In this document: positions 46,404-56,842 of the stretch, in pieces
How positions within the stretch are numbered: the first letter of the stretch is position 1
How the letters are laid out: each line of letters begins with the position of its first letter
The notes under the pieces: generated by a model
Database searches by the model: none
Seen by the model: only the letters and a program-made list of their open reading frames with translations
What the model was told of the DNA's origin: nothing
Made by a program: the position numbers and the translations under genes
DNA from: Pyricularia pennisetigena
Lineage: Eukaryota; Ascomycota; Sordariomycetes; Magnaporthales; Pyriculariaceae
Length of the DNA: 64,000 nucleotides
NCBI RefSeq assembly: GCF_004337985.1
Contig: NC_043741.1
Coordinates: 2,363,348-2,427,347 of the forward strand
Reading direction: 5' to 3'

Positions 46404-47886
46404 AGCACACCAACGTACACGTGCAGCCTGAGTTGATTGGTAGGATAGCCATGATTCAGGGTAGGGTGCGCTATTTAGGCTAACGATCGCGATGGCGATT
46501 TTATAGTGCTCCCAACGCTGATCAAACGCTTCTGGTCATGTTGTGATACCAAAATCTTTCTACTCCAACAGTAGTGCTGGCCCGCGAAAGCCGGGCGGCA
46601 CATCATGAGCGAGCAGGGGAGGGGAAATCTTTATTTATCCTTTACGTTGCCCTCTATATGGTATGAATACTAACCCTCTCCATCCCATCTGAGCTTATGG
46701 CCATTGTACGGTGTGTTACTAATGGCAGATACAGCTGCGAAATTCCAACAGGGACCAACATTCACGACATAGCGAGAAGGACATGGCTTCTCATACATGC
46801 GAGCGACTTAGAAATATGCCGACCTCGCGATTCCAGGATATCAGAGCGCACGCAAATCTAGGTTCTGTCGGAAGCGCTGAGAGTCAAGAAATTTTAAAGT
46901 TAATACAGGATAGCAAGAAAAAATTTGGGAGGGTTACTTAGTACACTGGTGGTAGTATAGAACGCATACCCTTGGATTGCATCACTATGGGAATGCATTG
47001 CATCGCTGGCCCATAGCGCTCAACTGTCATACGGATACTGCTTACAGAGGCATAAGAAAATTCTTTGTGTTCGTTGTGGTGAAGACGGTCGAGCTGGCCT
47101 GATATATACAGCCATCGTGCATGAAGTCACCAATGGGAGGCGTAAAAACAGTATCGGTTGACTAGCATCGCTTCTTTCTCTTGCTGAGACTGAACGGGAG
47201 GAAACAAACACTTGTGGTAATTAACCGACCCTGAGCGATCTGACTGGTTTTTTTTTTTTCCTCTTGGGAAGTCATCTCTGAGGTAAGTGAGTTTGTTTTC
47301 TTGATAACCAAGACTGCTGGCAATACTGCATCTTGGTGTCAGAATAGTATACTTTCACTCAAAGTCAACCCCCATAAAACAATTGGGAACCTCAATACTC
47401 GACATGGCTATGTTATGGAACTGCAACAGTGAATCCCAAGCTAAGAGTTTTGGGCCGGGAAGTTCGTACAAAATTTGATGGGCGGTAAACTTGTTCTCTT
47501 ACAGTCTGATATCGACTCTAATCAAGTGCCACAAAGCTTGAATCAGAGACAATAGACGCGATGTTCACCCATGGAATAACATAGTCTGAACCCTCTATAC
47601 TTGGCATGAACGCATTAGCCCAAAACGCCAAACTCCTCCATGGCCCAAGTATACCGTAGCGATAAGTCTATTTTGAGGCTTTAAAGAATGCTCAACAAGA
47701 CTGTCTAGTTGGGGTACTTTCGAGAGCAATAAGGTGTTGTACCTTCCATCCATGATGCAAGGTCGATTTGAGATTACAAGCGGCAATGCGCAGATTGAAT
47801 CTTGTCATTTACATGTCGGCACTAGGTAGTCCCTATACGGACTTATAAAGTTGCCTATGTAGAAACTTTGGCCACTCAAAATGAGC
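46404..47886. other. Intergenic region, 1.5 kb
   Basis: 3' flank of the seven-helix gene and of the flavin-reductase-like relic. No frame above 63 codons with any feature. No repeats recognised apart from short T runs (47246-47260). Confidence 0.5.
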
Positions 47887-48348
47887 TCACAGTCTCTTCG
47901 TCACATTTGAAGGCCGTGACGTCAAGGCACACCCGCCCGTCGTGAGGATGTTGCTGAGCGTGTGGCCCGGCGTCTCGCCTACAAAGGAGATGGAGTACAT
48001 TGGCGGCCGGAGGGATAGAGTTGGTCAGGGTTAGTTATACTACAGTCTACGGCTTTGCGGGACGTGTGTTGACGGGAGCAAAGTAGTCCCAAAGAGCCGC
48101 CGCTTCTGTTGAAAAGATCTCCCTGACTCGAAGGAGAGAAAAAGAAGAAGAAAAAAAAAACGCACATCCATCGTCACATTCTGCCAGTACGAAAACGGCG
48201 TCAGGTTCGGCCTCCCGTCGCCGTCCACCGTTCCCACCAGCGCAATGGGCCGCGGCACCGTCGTCGACGCGTGCAGGTTATAATTAACCACCGCCGGCCT
48301 CTGCGCCGGGTCGATGGGCGAGGTGGGGTCTTGCTGGATGGACCCCAT
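47887..48348 (-). pseudogene. Truncated flavin-reductase-like (FMN split-barrel) gene
   Basis: The first exon (48348-48166) gives the start of an FMN-binding split-barrel protein: VPRPIALVGTVDGDGRPNLT, then PFSYWQNVTMD. A GTGCGT donor follows. The next family segment, MYSISFVGETPGHTLSNIL, appears at about 47960-48010. Between them a branch-like CTAAC is present, but no AG acceptor precedes the expected PP residues (the sequence reads CCGGCCGCC). After ALTSRPSNVTKRL the frame stops at 47887-47889, so only ~100 of the usual ~230 residues remain. The gene looks broken twice: a lost acceptor and a missing C-terminal half. Confidence 0.6.
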
Positions 48349-48840
48349 GATCTCGGCTATCTTTCTTGGGTGGATGGGATCTGTTTGCGAAACTGCATCT
48401 CAAAACCGCCCGCCCCCGGGGCTTGCTCCTGTATAGTCGGCTCTGTCTGGTCGGTCGGCCAAGAATCGCCAATGATCAAGCCGACAAACTCTCATAGCGG
48501 CCCCTCATTCCCCCGTTTCGGTCCTCGACAAGACGCCATCTCTAAACCCCCCACATGTTCCTCCGCGACAATCATGTTCACTAGACTAGACCTAGAACTG
48601 CCTCGCTGGTCTACATGTCAAGAACTTGGGTAGAATACTTGCCCTCGCCTGCAACATCCCACAATCCATAGTTACCAAAGGGTTACTTCAGGCGGTCGAA
48701 CTGTTTCGGGTCATGTTGAAAAGAGTCGGGTATATACCAAGTAGCCCTACTCGGCCGAGTATGCACGCCCTCAATAAATTATTACAAAATTGTTGTACAA
48801 AACGTTTCTCCCCTTGAGACTACTACAGAGTGGACCGTCT
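48349..48840. other. Intergenic region, ~0.5 kb
   Basis: Promoter side of the flavin-reductase-like relic and 3' flank of the isoleucyl-tRNA synthetase gene. Nothing else seen. Confidence 0.5.
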
Positions 48841-51800
48841 CTACATCAAAAAGTCTTCCACGATCACGTCCTCGCACCGTTCACAGAGCGCATCCTCTTC
48901 CACGGCCACGTACCGCCAGCACCTCGGGCACTTGTGGTCGCTCGGGTGCCTGACCACGGCCTTGATTATCTTGCCCCTGGACTCGCCTGCCTCGATATTG
49001 GCCTTGGCACTGTACGTCCAGTCGTCCGACCCGGCGGGCGTTTCGGGGTTGATCTTGAGGCAGGAAACGACGTAAAAGGCTGCGAGCTGCTTCTCGCCCA
49101 GCAACCCGAGCGCATCGATGACCGTTTCGGATCTGCTGTACAGGGTCACCGCGCTCTGCAGCGACTGCCCAATGTTCTTGTCCGCCCGTCCGAGCTCCGC
49201 CGCGGCGTTGATGGCATTCCGCGCGGCCTCCAGGACCGGCATCACGGCACGAAGCTTGGCTTCGGGGATTGTCAGGACTTTAGGGTCGGCGACGAGCGGG
49301 TCATTGTATAACCGCTGCAAGGGATGTGGTATAGTCCTACAGGGTCAAAGGACCAAAAATGATGAGCAGTAGGTCCCAAGGTAGGATGGTTTTGCAGATG
49401 CAGCAGCAAGAAAACTAGGAGACTCACTCTTTCAACCACTCCGGCGCGTGGTCCCACGCCTCCTCAACAATCAGTGGCGCCACCGGGGCCAGCATCCTGC
49501 ACAACCCGTCAAACATTGGCACGAGCGCCGCATTTCCGTTTGCTGCATCCCCACCACAGTACAGCTTATCCTTGAGCGCTTCCAGGTAAATGGCCGACAG
49601 CTGTTGTGAGACCCAGTAATTGAGCACCGCAAACCCCTTGTAAAACTCGAACGAGTCGTAGTGTCTTCCGACCTGTGATAGCGCGTCCTGGAGGTGCAGC
49701 ATGGCAATCTGGTCGACGGCGTCAAAGGGTTCCTGCCTCGGCGGCCGCTCCATAGAACCCAGCAGGATTTTGAAGATGGACCGGAACTTGCGAAGTGAGG
49801 TGTGGATGGACGAGAGGGTCCGCTCGCTGATGACAATGTCTTTGGTGTAGTCTGAGCTCGCCACTAACAGCCTCAGGGCATCCGGCCCAAGAACCTCATG
49901 TGTTGCTGCCGCCTCGCTCTGGTTTTGTTCCTGCGTCTGTTTTCGCTGCTTATTCCTTCCGTGCTTGCGCGGCGCTATGAGTTTGCCTTCAATCACGTCC
50001 ATTGGAGAGATGACGTTGCCCAGAGACTTGGACATCTTTTTGCCATGAGCGTCAAGGGTGAAACCGTGCGTGATGAGGCTCTTGAAAGGAGCTTCGTGTA
50101 CCGGATCTTCGTCTGGACGGGTCGCAACTTTGGTGAGCAAGCTCGACTGGAACCAGCCGCGGTGCTGGTCCGTCCCTTCAAGATACACATCTGCCCGACC
50201 CTCTGTTTGTGTCCAACTGCTGCCGCTGTCGAACCATACATCCATGGTGTCTGTGCCTCGGCGCAGATTACGGCCCTGGAGAGACTCGGGTATCCAGGCC
50301 TCCTCGTCTGCTGCATCGGACCACCAAGCATCCACGCCGCGCTGCTCCACCGTCCGGATGACATGATCAATCGTTTCTTCCGTCATGATGGCCTCACCAC
50401 CATCTGCTATGTCGCTGTCATAGAATGCTGGGATTGGCACGCCCCACGCTCGCTGCCTAGAGATGCACCACTCGCTGCGCCCCTTGATGAAGCTTTCCAA
50501 CCGCGCCTGCCCGGAAAGGGGAATAAAATTGACATCATTCAGCGCTTCAAGAGCCGGCTTCTTGATTGAAGCCACATCCGCAAACCATTGGGCGGTTGCC
50601 CGCACTACTATCGGTTCTTTGGTACGCCAATCGTAGGGATATTTGTGCTTGTGCTTGTGAGAATGCAAAACATCACTCCCTAGAATCTGGAGGATGACTT
50701 TGCTACCACCTTTCAAAACGTCCGCCCCTGCTCCTTGGCGCGGAATGTCCGTGTTGGCAGGGCAAATGTCTTTTGCAAAAATGCCAGCCCCATCAACGGC
50801 CGACACTGCAGGGAGCCCAAGCGACTTGCATACTTCGTAATCTTCGAAACCGTGCCCGGGAGCCAGGTGCACCAGACCGGAGCCGGAATCTGCAGAGACA
50901 AAATCGGCGTGGATTATAGGTTGCGGCTGGGCCTCGGACCCTTGAAGCTTGTTAAGATAGCTCGCTCCGAGAAGTTGTTCACCCACAAGAGATGTCAAGA
51001 CTGCTGGGACTTCTGGCGCCATGATGTCGCTCATACGTCCCAGAGCATCCGCGGCAATTATCATTGTGTCACCACGGAACTTTACAGCCAGGTAAACTAG
51101 ATCCTTGTGCACCGCAATGGCCTGGTTTGCAGGTAGAGTCCACGGCGTCGTTGTCCAGATCAACAGGCTCGTGTCGGGGTCAAGTCCCAAAGCCTCCAGG
51201 TCACCGGTAAGGGGCATCTTGACGTACGCGGCCAGGGAAACGTGGTTCTCGTTGTACTCCAGCTCGGCCTCGGCGAGGGCGGTCCGTGACGACGGCGACC
51301 AGTAAACCGGCTTGTGTCTCCTGTAAATCAGCCCGCGGCTGACCATGCGCTGAAACAGCCTCAGCTGGTCGGCTACGTAGCTCGGCTGCATCGTCTCCCA
51401 GCGTTTGTCCCAGTCCGCCATGACGCCAAACTCCCGAAACCCCCGCATCTGGCTCTCGACCGTCGTCGCTGCCAGCTCTCGCGCCAGCGCGCGCACCTCG
51501 GCCGGCGTCATCTGCTCCTGCCCTTCCGCCCTTCCCCCAAGCGCCTTGAGCTCGATCGGGAGGCCATGACAGTCCCAGCCGGGCACGTACTGCACCCTGT
51601 AGCCCTGCTGGACCTTGACGCGGAGGATCATGTCCTTGAGGATTTTGTTGAGGGCATGGCCCACGTGGAGGTCGCCGTTTGCGTAGGGCGGGCCATCGTG
51701 GAGGATGAAAGGGTTGGATGCCGGGCGGTTGGTGGCCTGCCACTTGTACAGTTCGTCGGCGCAGCGTTGAATATACTTTTGCCGGTGTTCGGGGAGCGGG

Positions 51801-51959
51801 AGCGGGCTATATTTGTTGGTGCATCCGTGTCAGAGTGGGTTTGGTCTTGGTTGATGTCTGCCACATGGAATGAAGACCCGTGCGGGAGATGATGGACTGC
51901 GTTACCTACGGGAAGTTTTTTTTAGGCAACCGCAGGGTCGATGTCCACTTGCCGCTCAT
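48841..51959 (-). CDS. ism1: Isoleucyl-tRNA synthetase, mitochondrial type
   Basis: This class I enzyme charges tRNA-Ile in mitochondria. Three minus-strand exons, 51959-51910, 51806-49428 and 49336-48841, give 974 aa. The first exon MSGKWTSTLRLPKKNFP joins PLPLPEHRQKYIQRC in frame; the last intron restores KETIPHPLQRLYNDPLV. The HIGH-box equivalent is HVGH in YANGDLHVGHALNKI. The KMSKS loop is KKMSKSLGNVI. PGWDCHGLPIE and WFDSGSSW are also present, as is an editing (CP1) domain between them. A C-terminal zinc-finger-like CPRCW...CERC ends the protein, as in bacterial-type IleRS. Bacterial-type features and size separate it from the larger cytosolic enzyme. A longer mitochondrial leader upstream of the chosen Met is possible. 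The gene is divergent from the next gene, 342 bp away. Confidence 0.95.
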
Positions 51960-52301
51960 TGTGCTATTACTTCTGCCCACATGCTGGAGCTTCAATTGGG
52001 AGCTATAGTATCCCTTGAATTCGAACTTTATCGTCCTCTCAATCAGTTACTCACCACTGCCCGTTGAATTTTCTCCAGTCCAACGCGTCGCGGTCCAGCT
52101 TCAGGGTGGATATTTGCAGGGTGGGTCCGGTCCACATCAGCTCCCCTGTACGATGATGCAAGCTCTCGTTATAGGGCTGATAGGCAACCAGAGGTACCCG
52201 AGCTTGCTGAGGAACATCTTCACCATCGTCACCCAATGGCAAAGCATACCCCCAGGCAGCGGTAATACGTGGCTTTATTCGGCTTTACAGGAATATCTAT
52301 C
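51960..52301. promoter_or_regulatory. Bidirectional promoter region
   Basis: This 342-bp spacer separates the starts of the mitochondrial IleRS gene and the nuclear-looking gene, so it must serve both. No TATA box is clear, as usual for fungal housekeeping promoters. Confidence 0.5.
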
Positions 52302-53386
52302 ATGGCGCCCATACGTCGCTATCTCCGCATTACTAAATTCTCAGTGCTCGAGGTCCGCATCTACCTCGACAATCCGGCGCTCGCCCAGTCATGGCTGCTC
52401 AACCCCCGCGCTCCGGTCCTTCCCAGGGTCATTGAGGCTGTACGGCCACTGGTACTGCCCAAACTGCGTGAGGAGCGAGAAAGATCCAGAAAGAAGAGCA
52501 CCAAAAAACGAGCTATCAAGGATGTAGTAACAGAAGGCATGTCGCTATACTTAGTTATGAAGCCGCCCGGTTCAAAAGCTGCATGCACTACCTCCCTGGA
52601 TAGGATAGACTACGTACTTGCTAACACTTTGCTGGTTTATCAGACGACTTCGAGGTTGCCATTTTCCTAACAGAAACCGATACTCGACACAGCATTCTGT
52701 ACAAGGACAAGCGCTTTCGCGACAAGACACAGACCAGGCTGCGCTCAAACTCCAAGAAGTTGACTGGCGGCGACTCTGTCGACGCGGCCATCAATTTGGA
52801 GGGGGGTGACGATGCCGCAGACTCCAGCAGTGATGTTGAGGTCATACAGGCGGCAGGCGGTGATGAAATTCCCATGATCCGTCGGGAAGATAGCGACGAG
52901 GACGCAACCGTCGCACTACACAACATACCAGCAGCCGCCGATACCGGTGCAACCGTCACTGAGGGGCGCGGGATCAAGCGGAGGCGGCAATCAACTCTTA
53001 CTGCAACCAGTGATAAAGACGATAATGACAATGATTTCGAGATCGTCGACAGTGATGACGAAGATAGCGAGCTGGTATCAGAGCCCTCACGCCCTACGCG
53101 GAGCAAGCGTGTACGGCAGCCCGCCGCCGAGACCGACGAGAAGAAGAAGAAGCTGGCCATGGACATAACATACAACAGCTTTGCCATATACGGGCGTGTT
53201 TTGTGCCTCGTGGTCAAGAAGCGTGGCGCGGCAAACAACAGCAATCAATCGGCCGCTGCAGCTGCATCCGGACATGGCAAAGCGGCCGCAGCGAGTAGCC
53301 GAGCGGCTGGTCAGGCCAGGATGGAGAACTGGATTGCTTCCACCCAAATAATGCCGGCGGCCGATCAAGGGGACGAGGGGGCTTGA
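52302..53386 (+). CDS. Conserved fungal protein, probably nuclear, with a GC-AG intron
   Basis: Exons 52302-52536 and 52644-53386 give 325 aa from MAPIRRYLRITKFSVLE; an in-frame Met 11 codons upstream is less likely. The conserved N-terminus continues VRIYLDNPALAQSWLL and PRVIEAVRPLVLPKLREE. The intron starts GCATGT, not GT, after CAGAAG, and has branch CTAAC and acceptor ATCAG. It alone gives the continuous VVTEDDFEVAIFLTETDTRH. The middle is acidic with Asp/Glu/Ser runs (DSDDEDSELVSEP) and NLS-like clusters (RGIKRRRQ; RSKRVRQ). A second conserved piece, ITYNSFAIYGRVLCLVVKK, precedes the C-terminal QARMENWIASTQ, which loosely resembles a PCNA-binding box. The family is familiar as a fungal protein of unknown function, and a chromatin or replication role is only a guess. 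Confidence 0.82.
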
Positions 53387-54440
53387 TGTTTGGCCCGTTC
53401 GGTGGTGCATGCAAGGGATGCTCCTTCTGTCGATACCTGCATGTCATGTTGCACCAGGTCCGCGTGGCTAGCATGGCCTTTACCTCTCTACCTCTACGGT
53501 AGGCTGCTTGGAGATCATGCGATAGTGCAGAATATCGTGGCCACCTTTCTCCCATTCGAGCGATGTGCAGACACATCCTCGTTTCCCCTCACCGGACGCA
53601 ACCCTTGCGCCGAGAACTGTGGCACGCGGGCAAACCTGAGAAATCAGTCATGGATCAAGCCACGGCCAGAAGCGTCGACCGGTGGATGTATCAACGTACA
53701 AGGATGACATCGCGATGCATCGCACAATATCAAAAGGGTCTATGGCTTTTTGAAACGGCCCCAAAGCTCGAGGAGTGTGTTTATACCTCCCACTATCGCC
53801 ATTCACCTTCTCACCGTCGCCCAGCTCCCCTTGAATCGATCTAGGTCAAGACCGCGGCGGGCTGTACGCCATCAATCCAAACCAGTACACCCCCATCTAG
53901 ATCTACATCCAAAAACTCCCCGAAGCTCAACGTTCAATCTTAAATGGCAGTTACTCCCGCTCCGGCGATGCAGCCACTCGTCCACATCTGAAAACATCTC
54001 AAGTAATATCTACGCTGAGAAAGAGCAGGCGGAAGGGAGGGGCGTCAAGATCCGAACCTTACATTCAGCTGAGTCTGTACAATAGTGCGACGATTTAAGG
54101 CTACCAAGGCTACTTTGTTTGTATGTGTCTATTTTTCTCTCTTGCATGCATACTTAGTGCTCCCCGGCCGTGGTCCGCCTCTGGGGGAGGGAGATGGGCG
54201 ACTGGTGCGCAGCCTCAAAATGCACTTAGGCCTAGACTACATGCCGTATTCATCGTCCAACGGAAAGCTCGCCGCCCCCCCTTTTTAAAAATAGCCATCT
54301 CGGTGAGAAGGCTAAGCATTTGTCTACTATAGTTCTGCCACATGTCATGAGGCCGCCCGCGTGCGCCGCTGGATTGACTACGGCCCAGGCTGATTGTTAG
54401 CCGCAGATGAACGTGCTCTCTTGCGTTGGCCGTTACATTC

Positions 54441-54457
54441 ATGCATGCGGCATGCAT
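54441..54457. repeat. 8-bp-arm palindrome (ATGCATGC / GCATGCAT)
   Basis: Two perfect 8-bp arms flank one G, with a further GCATGCA at 54461-54467. It lies ~25 bp left of a 28-T run. Confidence 0.75.
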
Positions 54458-54479
54458 AACGCATGCACCACCTACGATC

Positions 54480-54507
54480 TTTTTTTTTTTTTTTTTTTTT
54501 TTTTTTT
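54480..54507. repeat. 28-nt poly-T
   Basis: A pure T run in the gene-free block. Confidence 0.9.
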
Positions 54508-56817
54508 GCCTATCCAGCCAGCAATGAAACGTGCTTGTCCTTTGGTTGCAGTCTTAGCCTTTTCTTGCGTTGGAGATGGGCGACAAAATGGCATGCCGTA
54601 CATTAAGCTCAAACCGTTGAGGTGGTGGCGGCGCACCGGGCAACCAAGGCCGTCGTGCTATCGCCCAACATTGCGCTGAATCTGCCACAATTCGCAGCTC
54701 GCAAAGATTCAACTAACCCCCTTGGCCCTGAAGCCAGCGAGAGCAGTTAAAGTTGGAGTCCTTTCCGGTTCAGGTATGCACTACGTTGGTACTGGCCAAG
54801 CCATCAAATATTAGCCTCGCGTTCTGCGTATACTGAGCCAATCGCGAGCTCGACTCACTGGTCGCTTGGCCCAGAGCAAAGGGGAACAGGTGCTTCTTGA
54901 GAAGGACAAAAACGAGGCTTTTGTCGTTCCCGCCGCGCCCGCCCTGTGATAAGGCGGTTTGCTAGAGCGTGCTGAGCCAGACAGCTCGGCCAATAGCATG
55001 TAGTCTACTATGTAGTTAGGTTAACCCGGCCTATTTTTATTACTTTGGCGTGCTTGTGCTTTTTCCACCTCAATTTCCCCCTCACTCTGCAATCGAGATT
55101 TCGATTGCGTTCGTGGGGGTTGGCCGTGTCATTCTCTTCTTTTTTTTTTTCCCCTCTCTTTTTCTACTATTCATGACAGGGCTCAGCACGCCCCTACACT
55201 CTATCTGCCTCGTTGGCGTCAAGCCTGGTCTGTTTGCACATGTGCCTGTAAGCATGTCAAAGCCAAGCCATTGGCGGCGCCAGGGCTCACATACATTTCG
55301 TTTGTAAAATCTAAACCATGTTGGTCATCATTTCCCACTGGCATATTCGTTGTTCAGACACTTGTCCTATGCGTAGATACATATACTTCGAACATTGGCG
55401 TGAACTATCAAGCCCCCTGATGGGTGTCTTTTTTGTTTTATCTCACTGTCTCTCGGAGTCGCTGATCCGTGGGGGAAACGAATGGAGATCAATTCAGTCA
55501 TTTCGTTTATCTTTTTTTTTCTCTTTTTTCTAAACGCCCGTTCAAGACGCCGTAGGGCTTACAGTGTAAACACCTACCAGTGGTAGATCTTTGAGTAAGA
55601 CGCCGGCAGGGCGCGGCATTCACATTCGGCAATGGGATTTCAAGGATGCTATGACTATCCGTACATCTCTGTTTTTACTATCCAATAGTAAACCTTCATT
55701 CGTAGGGCAGGGCACTATATTGGCATGTTTCGTGCTTTTTTTTTCCCCCTTCTCTATTTTTGTCCAACCCCAAAGGTTTGACCAACAGGAAGCAGTGCCC
55801 AAAGGCAGCGCTTGTCTGCCTTGTTTTTTTCTAGTGCAGAGGCTAAGCAGCAAGAGAGCAAAATCGAGGCGTCATGACAAGGTGGCTTACCGTAGGGATG
55901 AGAGATCATCGGCCTTGTCTGCCGAAAGCAGGCAAGCTTGGTGCTGAGATAATATGAAAAAAAAAACGAAAAAAATCCCACACTTGGCCCGTATCTTGGG
56001 CGTCTTTGCACATCCTTTACAGGCTATTCGTTGCAACAAAAGTCCCATGGGGCGTGCTTGTTCTTTTCGATATCTCCCTGCCTTGTCCGTGTTTATAGTA
56101 CAGATGATCCTAGTCCGGAGGTGTATGGTTAATTATGTTGACTGCATCGACTATCACAGTCAAAAACTGCTTGGCGCAGCGCCTCGTGTAAGCTTATCAA
56201 GAGCAATCCTTTTCTTTAAAACTCGTAGGAGAGGTAGCATAGTAATCATAAAAAGAAAAAGAGCTACAACCCGTGTGACAATGAGGCTTTGTAACAGGCA
56301 CCCATTAATCTCGGCCGAGATGGCATTTGTTTTTTGCGCAAAACAACAAACCGACGATCATGATCTACCAGTGTTGAGCAAAAGGACTGACTCTCCTGAT
56401 CCGGTCTATCTTCACTCCCCCCGAGAAACAAAAAAAAAAAAAAAAAAAGCCTTTGTTTGTCTCAAATACCTCTGAGGGCTTTCCGCTTAGGTAGCTCCAC
56501 TACTGGTATAGGCAGCCCTGCTGGGTAGGTCACAACGTAAGCTGGTTTGGTACTATGATGCCATCCCAAGCTTTGCCAAGTCAAGCGCTCGCGCCAAGAG
56601 GCTTTCCCCGTGTTAGACGTTTAATATGCGGCATGAGCGCGGGGGAGGAGGGAAGGGAGGGTTTACCACGACTCGGACTATGCCGCTGAAGGCCGAGAAA
56701 AACAAACAAATTACGGACGGATATGTGGGCGGCTTTTGGGCGGAAGTAGCGGGGTTTTCTTGTTTGGTTATTGGTCGGAGGGGATTTGTCTACCTTGGGT
56801 TAAGCTTTTTGGGCCTC

Positions 56818-56842
56818 TTTTTTTTTTTTTTTTTTTTTTTTT
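56818..56842. repeat. 25-nt poly-T
   Basis: A pure T run in the gene-free block; it creates a spurious poly-Phe frame. Confidence 0.9.

Noticed and set aside
52051..52242. Minus-strand frame upstream of the IleRS start as a possible N-terminal exon
   Set aside because: The exon at 51959-51910 (TLRLPKKNFP) fits the family N-terminus and joins in frame; this one does not.
55954..56475. 173-codon plus-strand frame
   Set aside because: Starts and ends in homopolymer-derived Lys runs; no recognisable segment.
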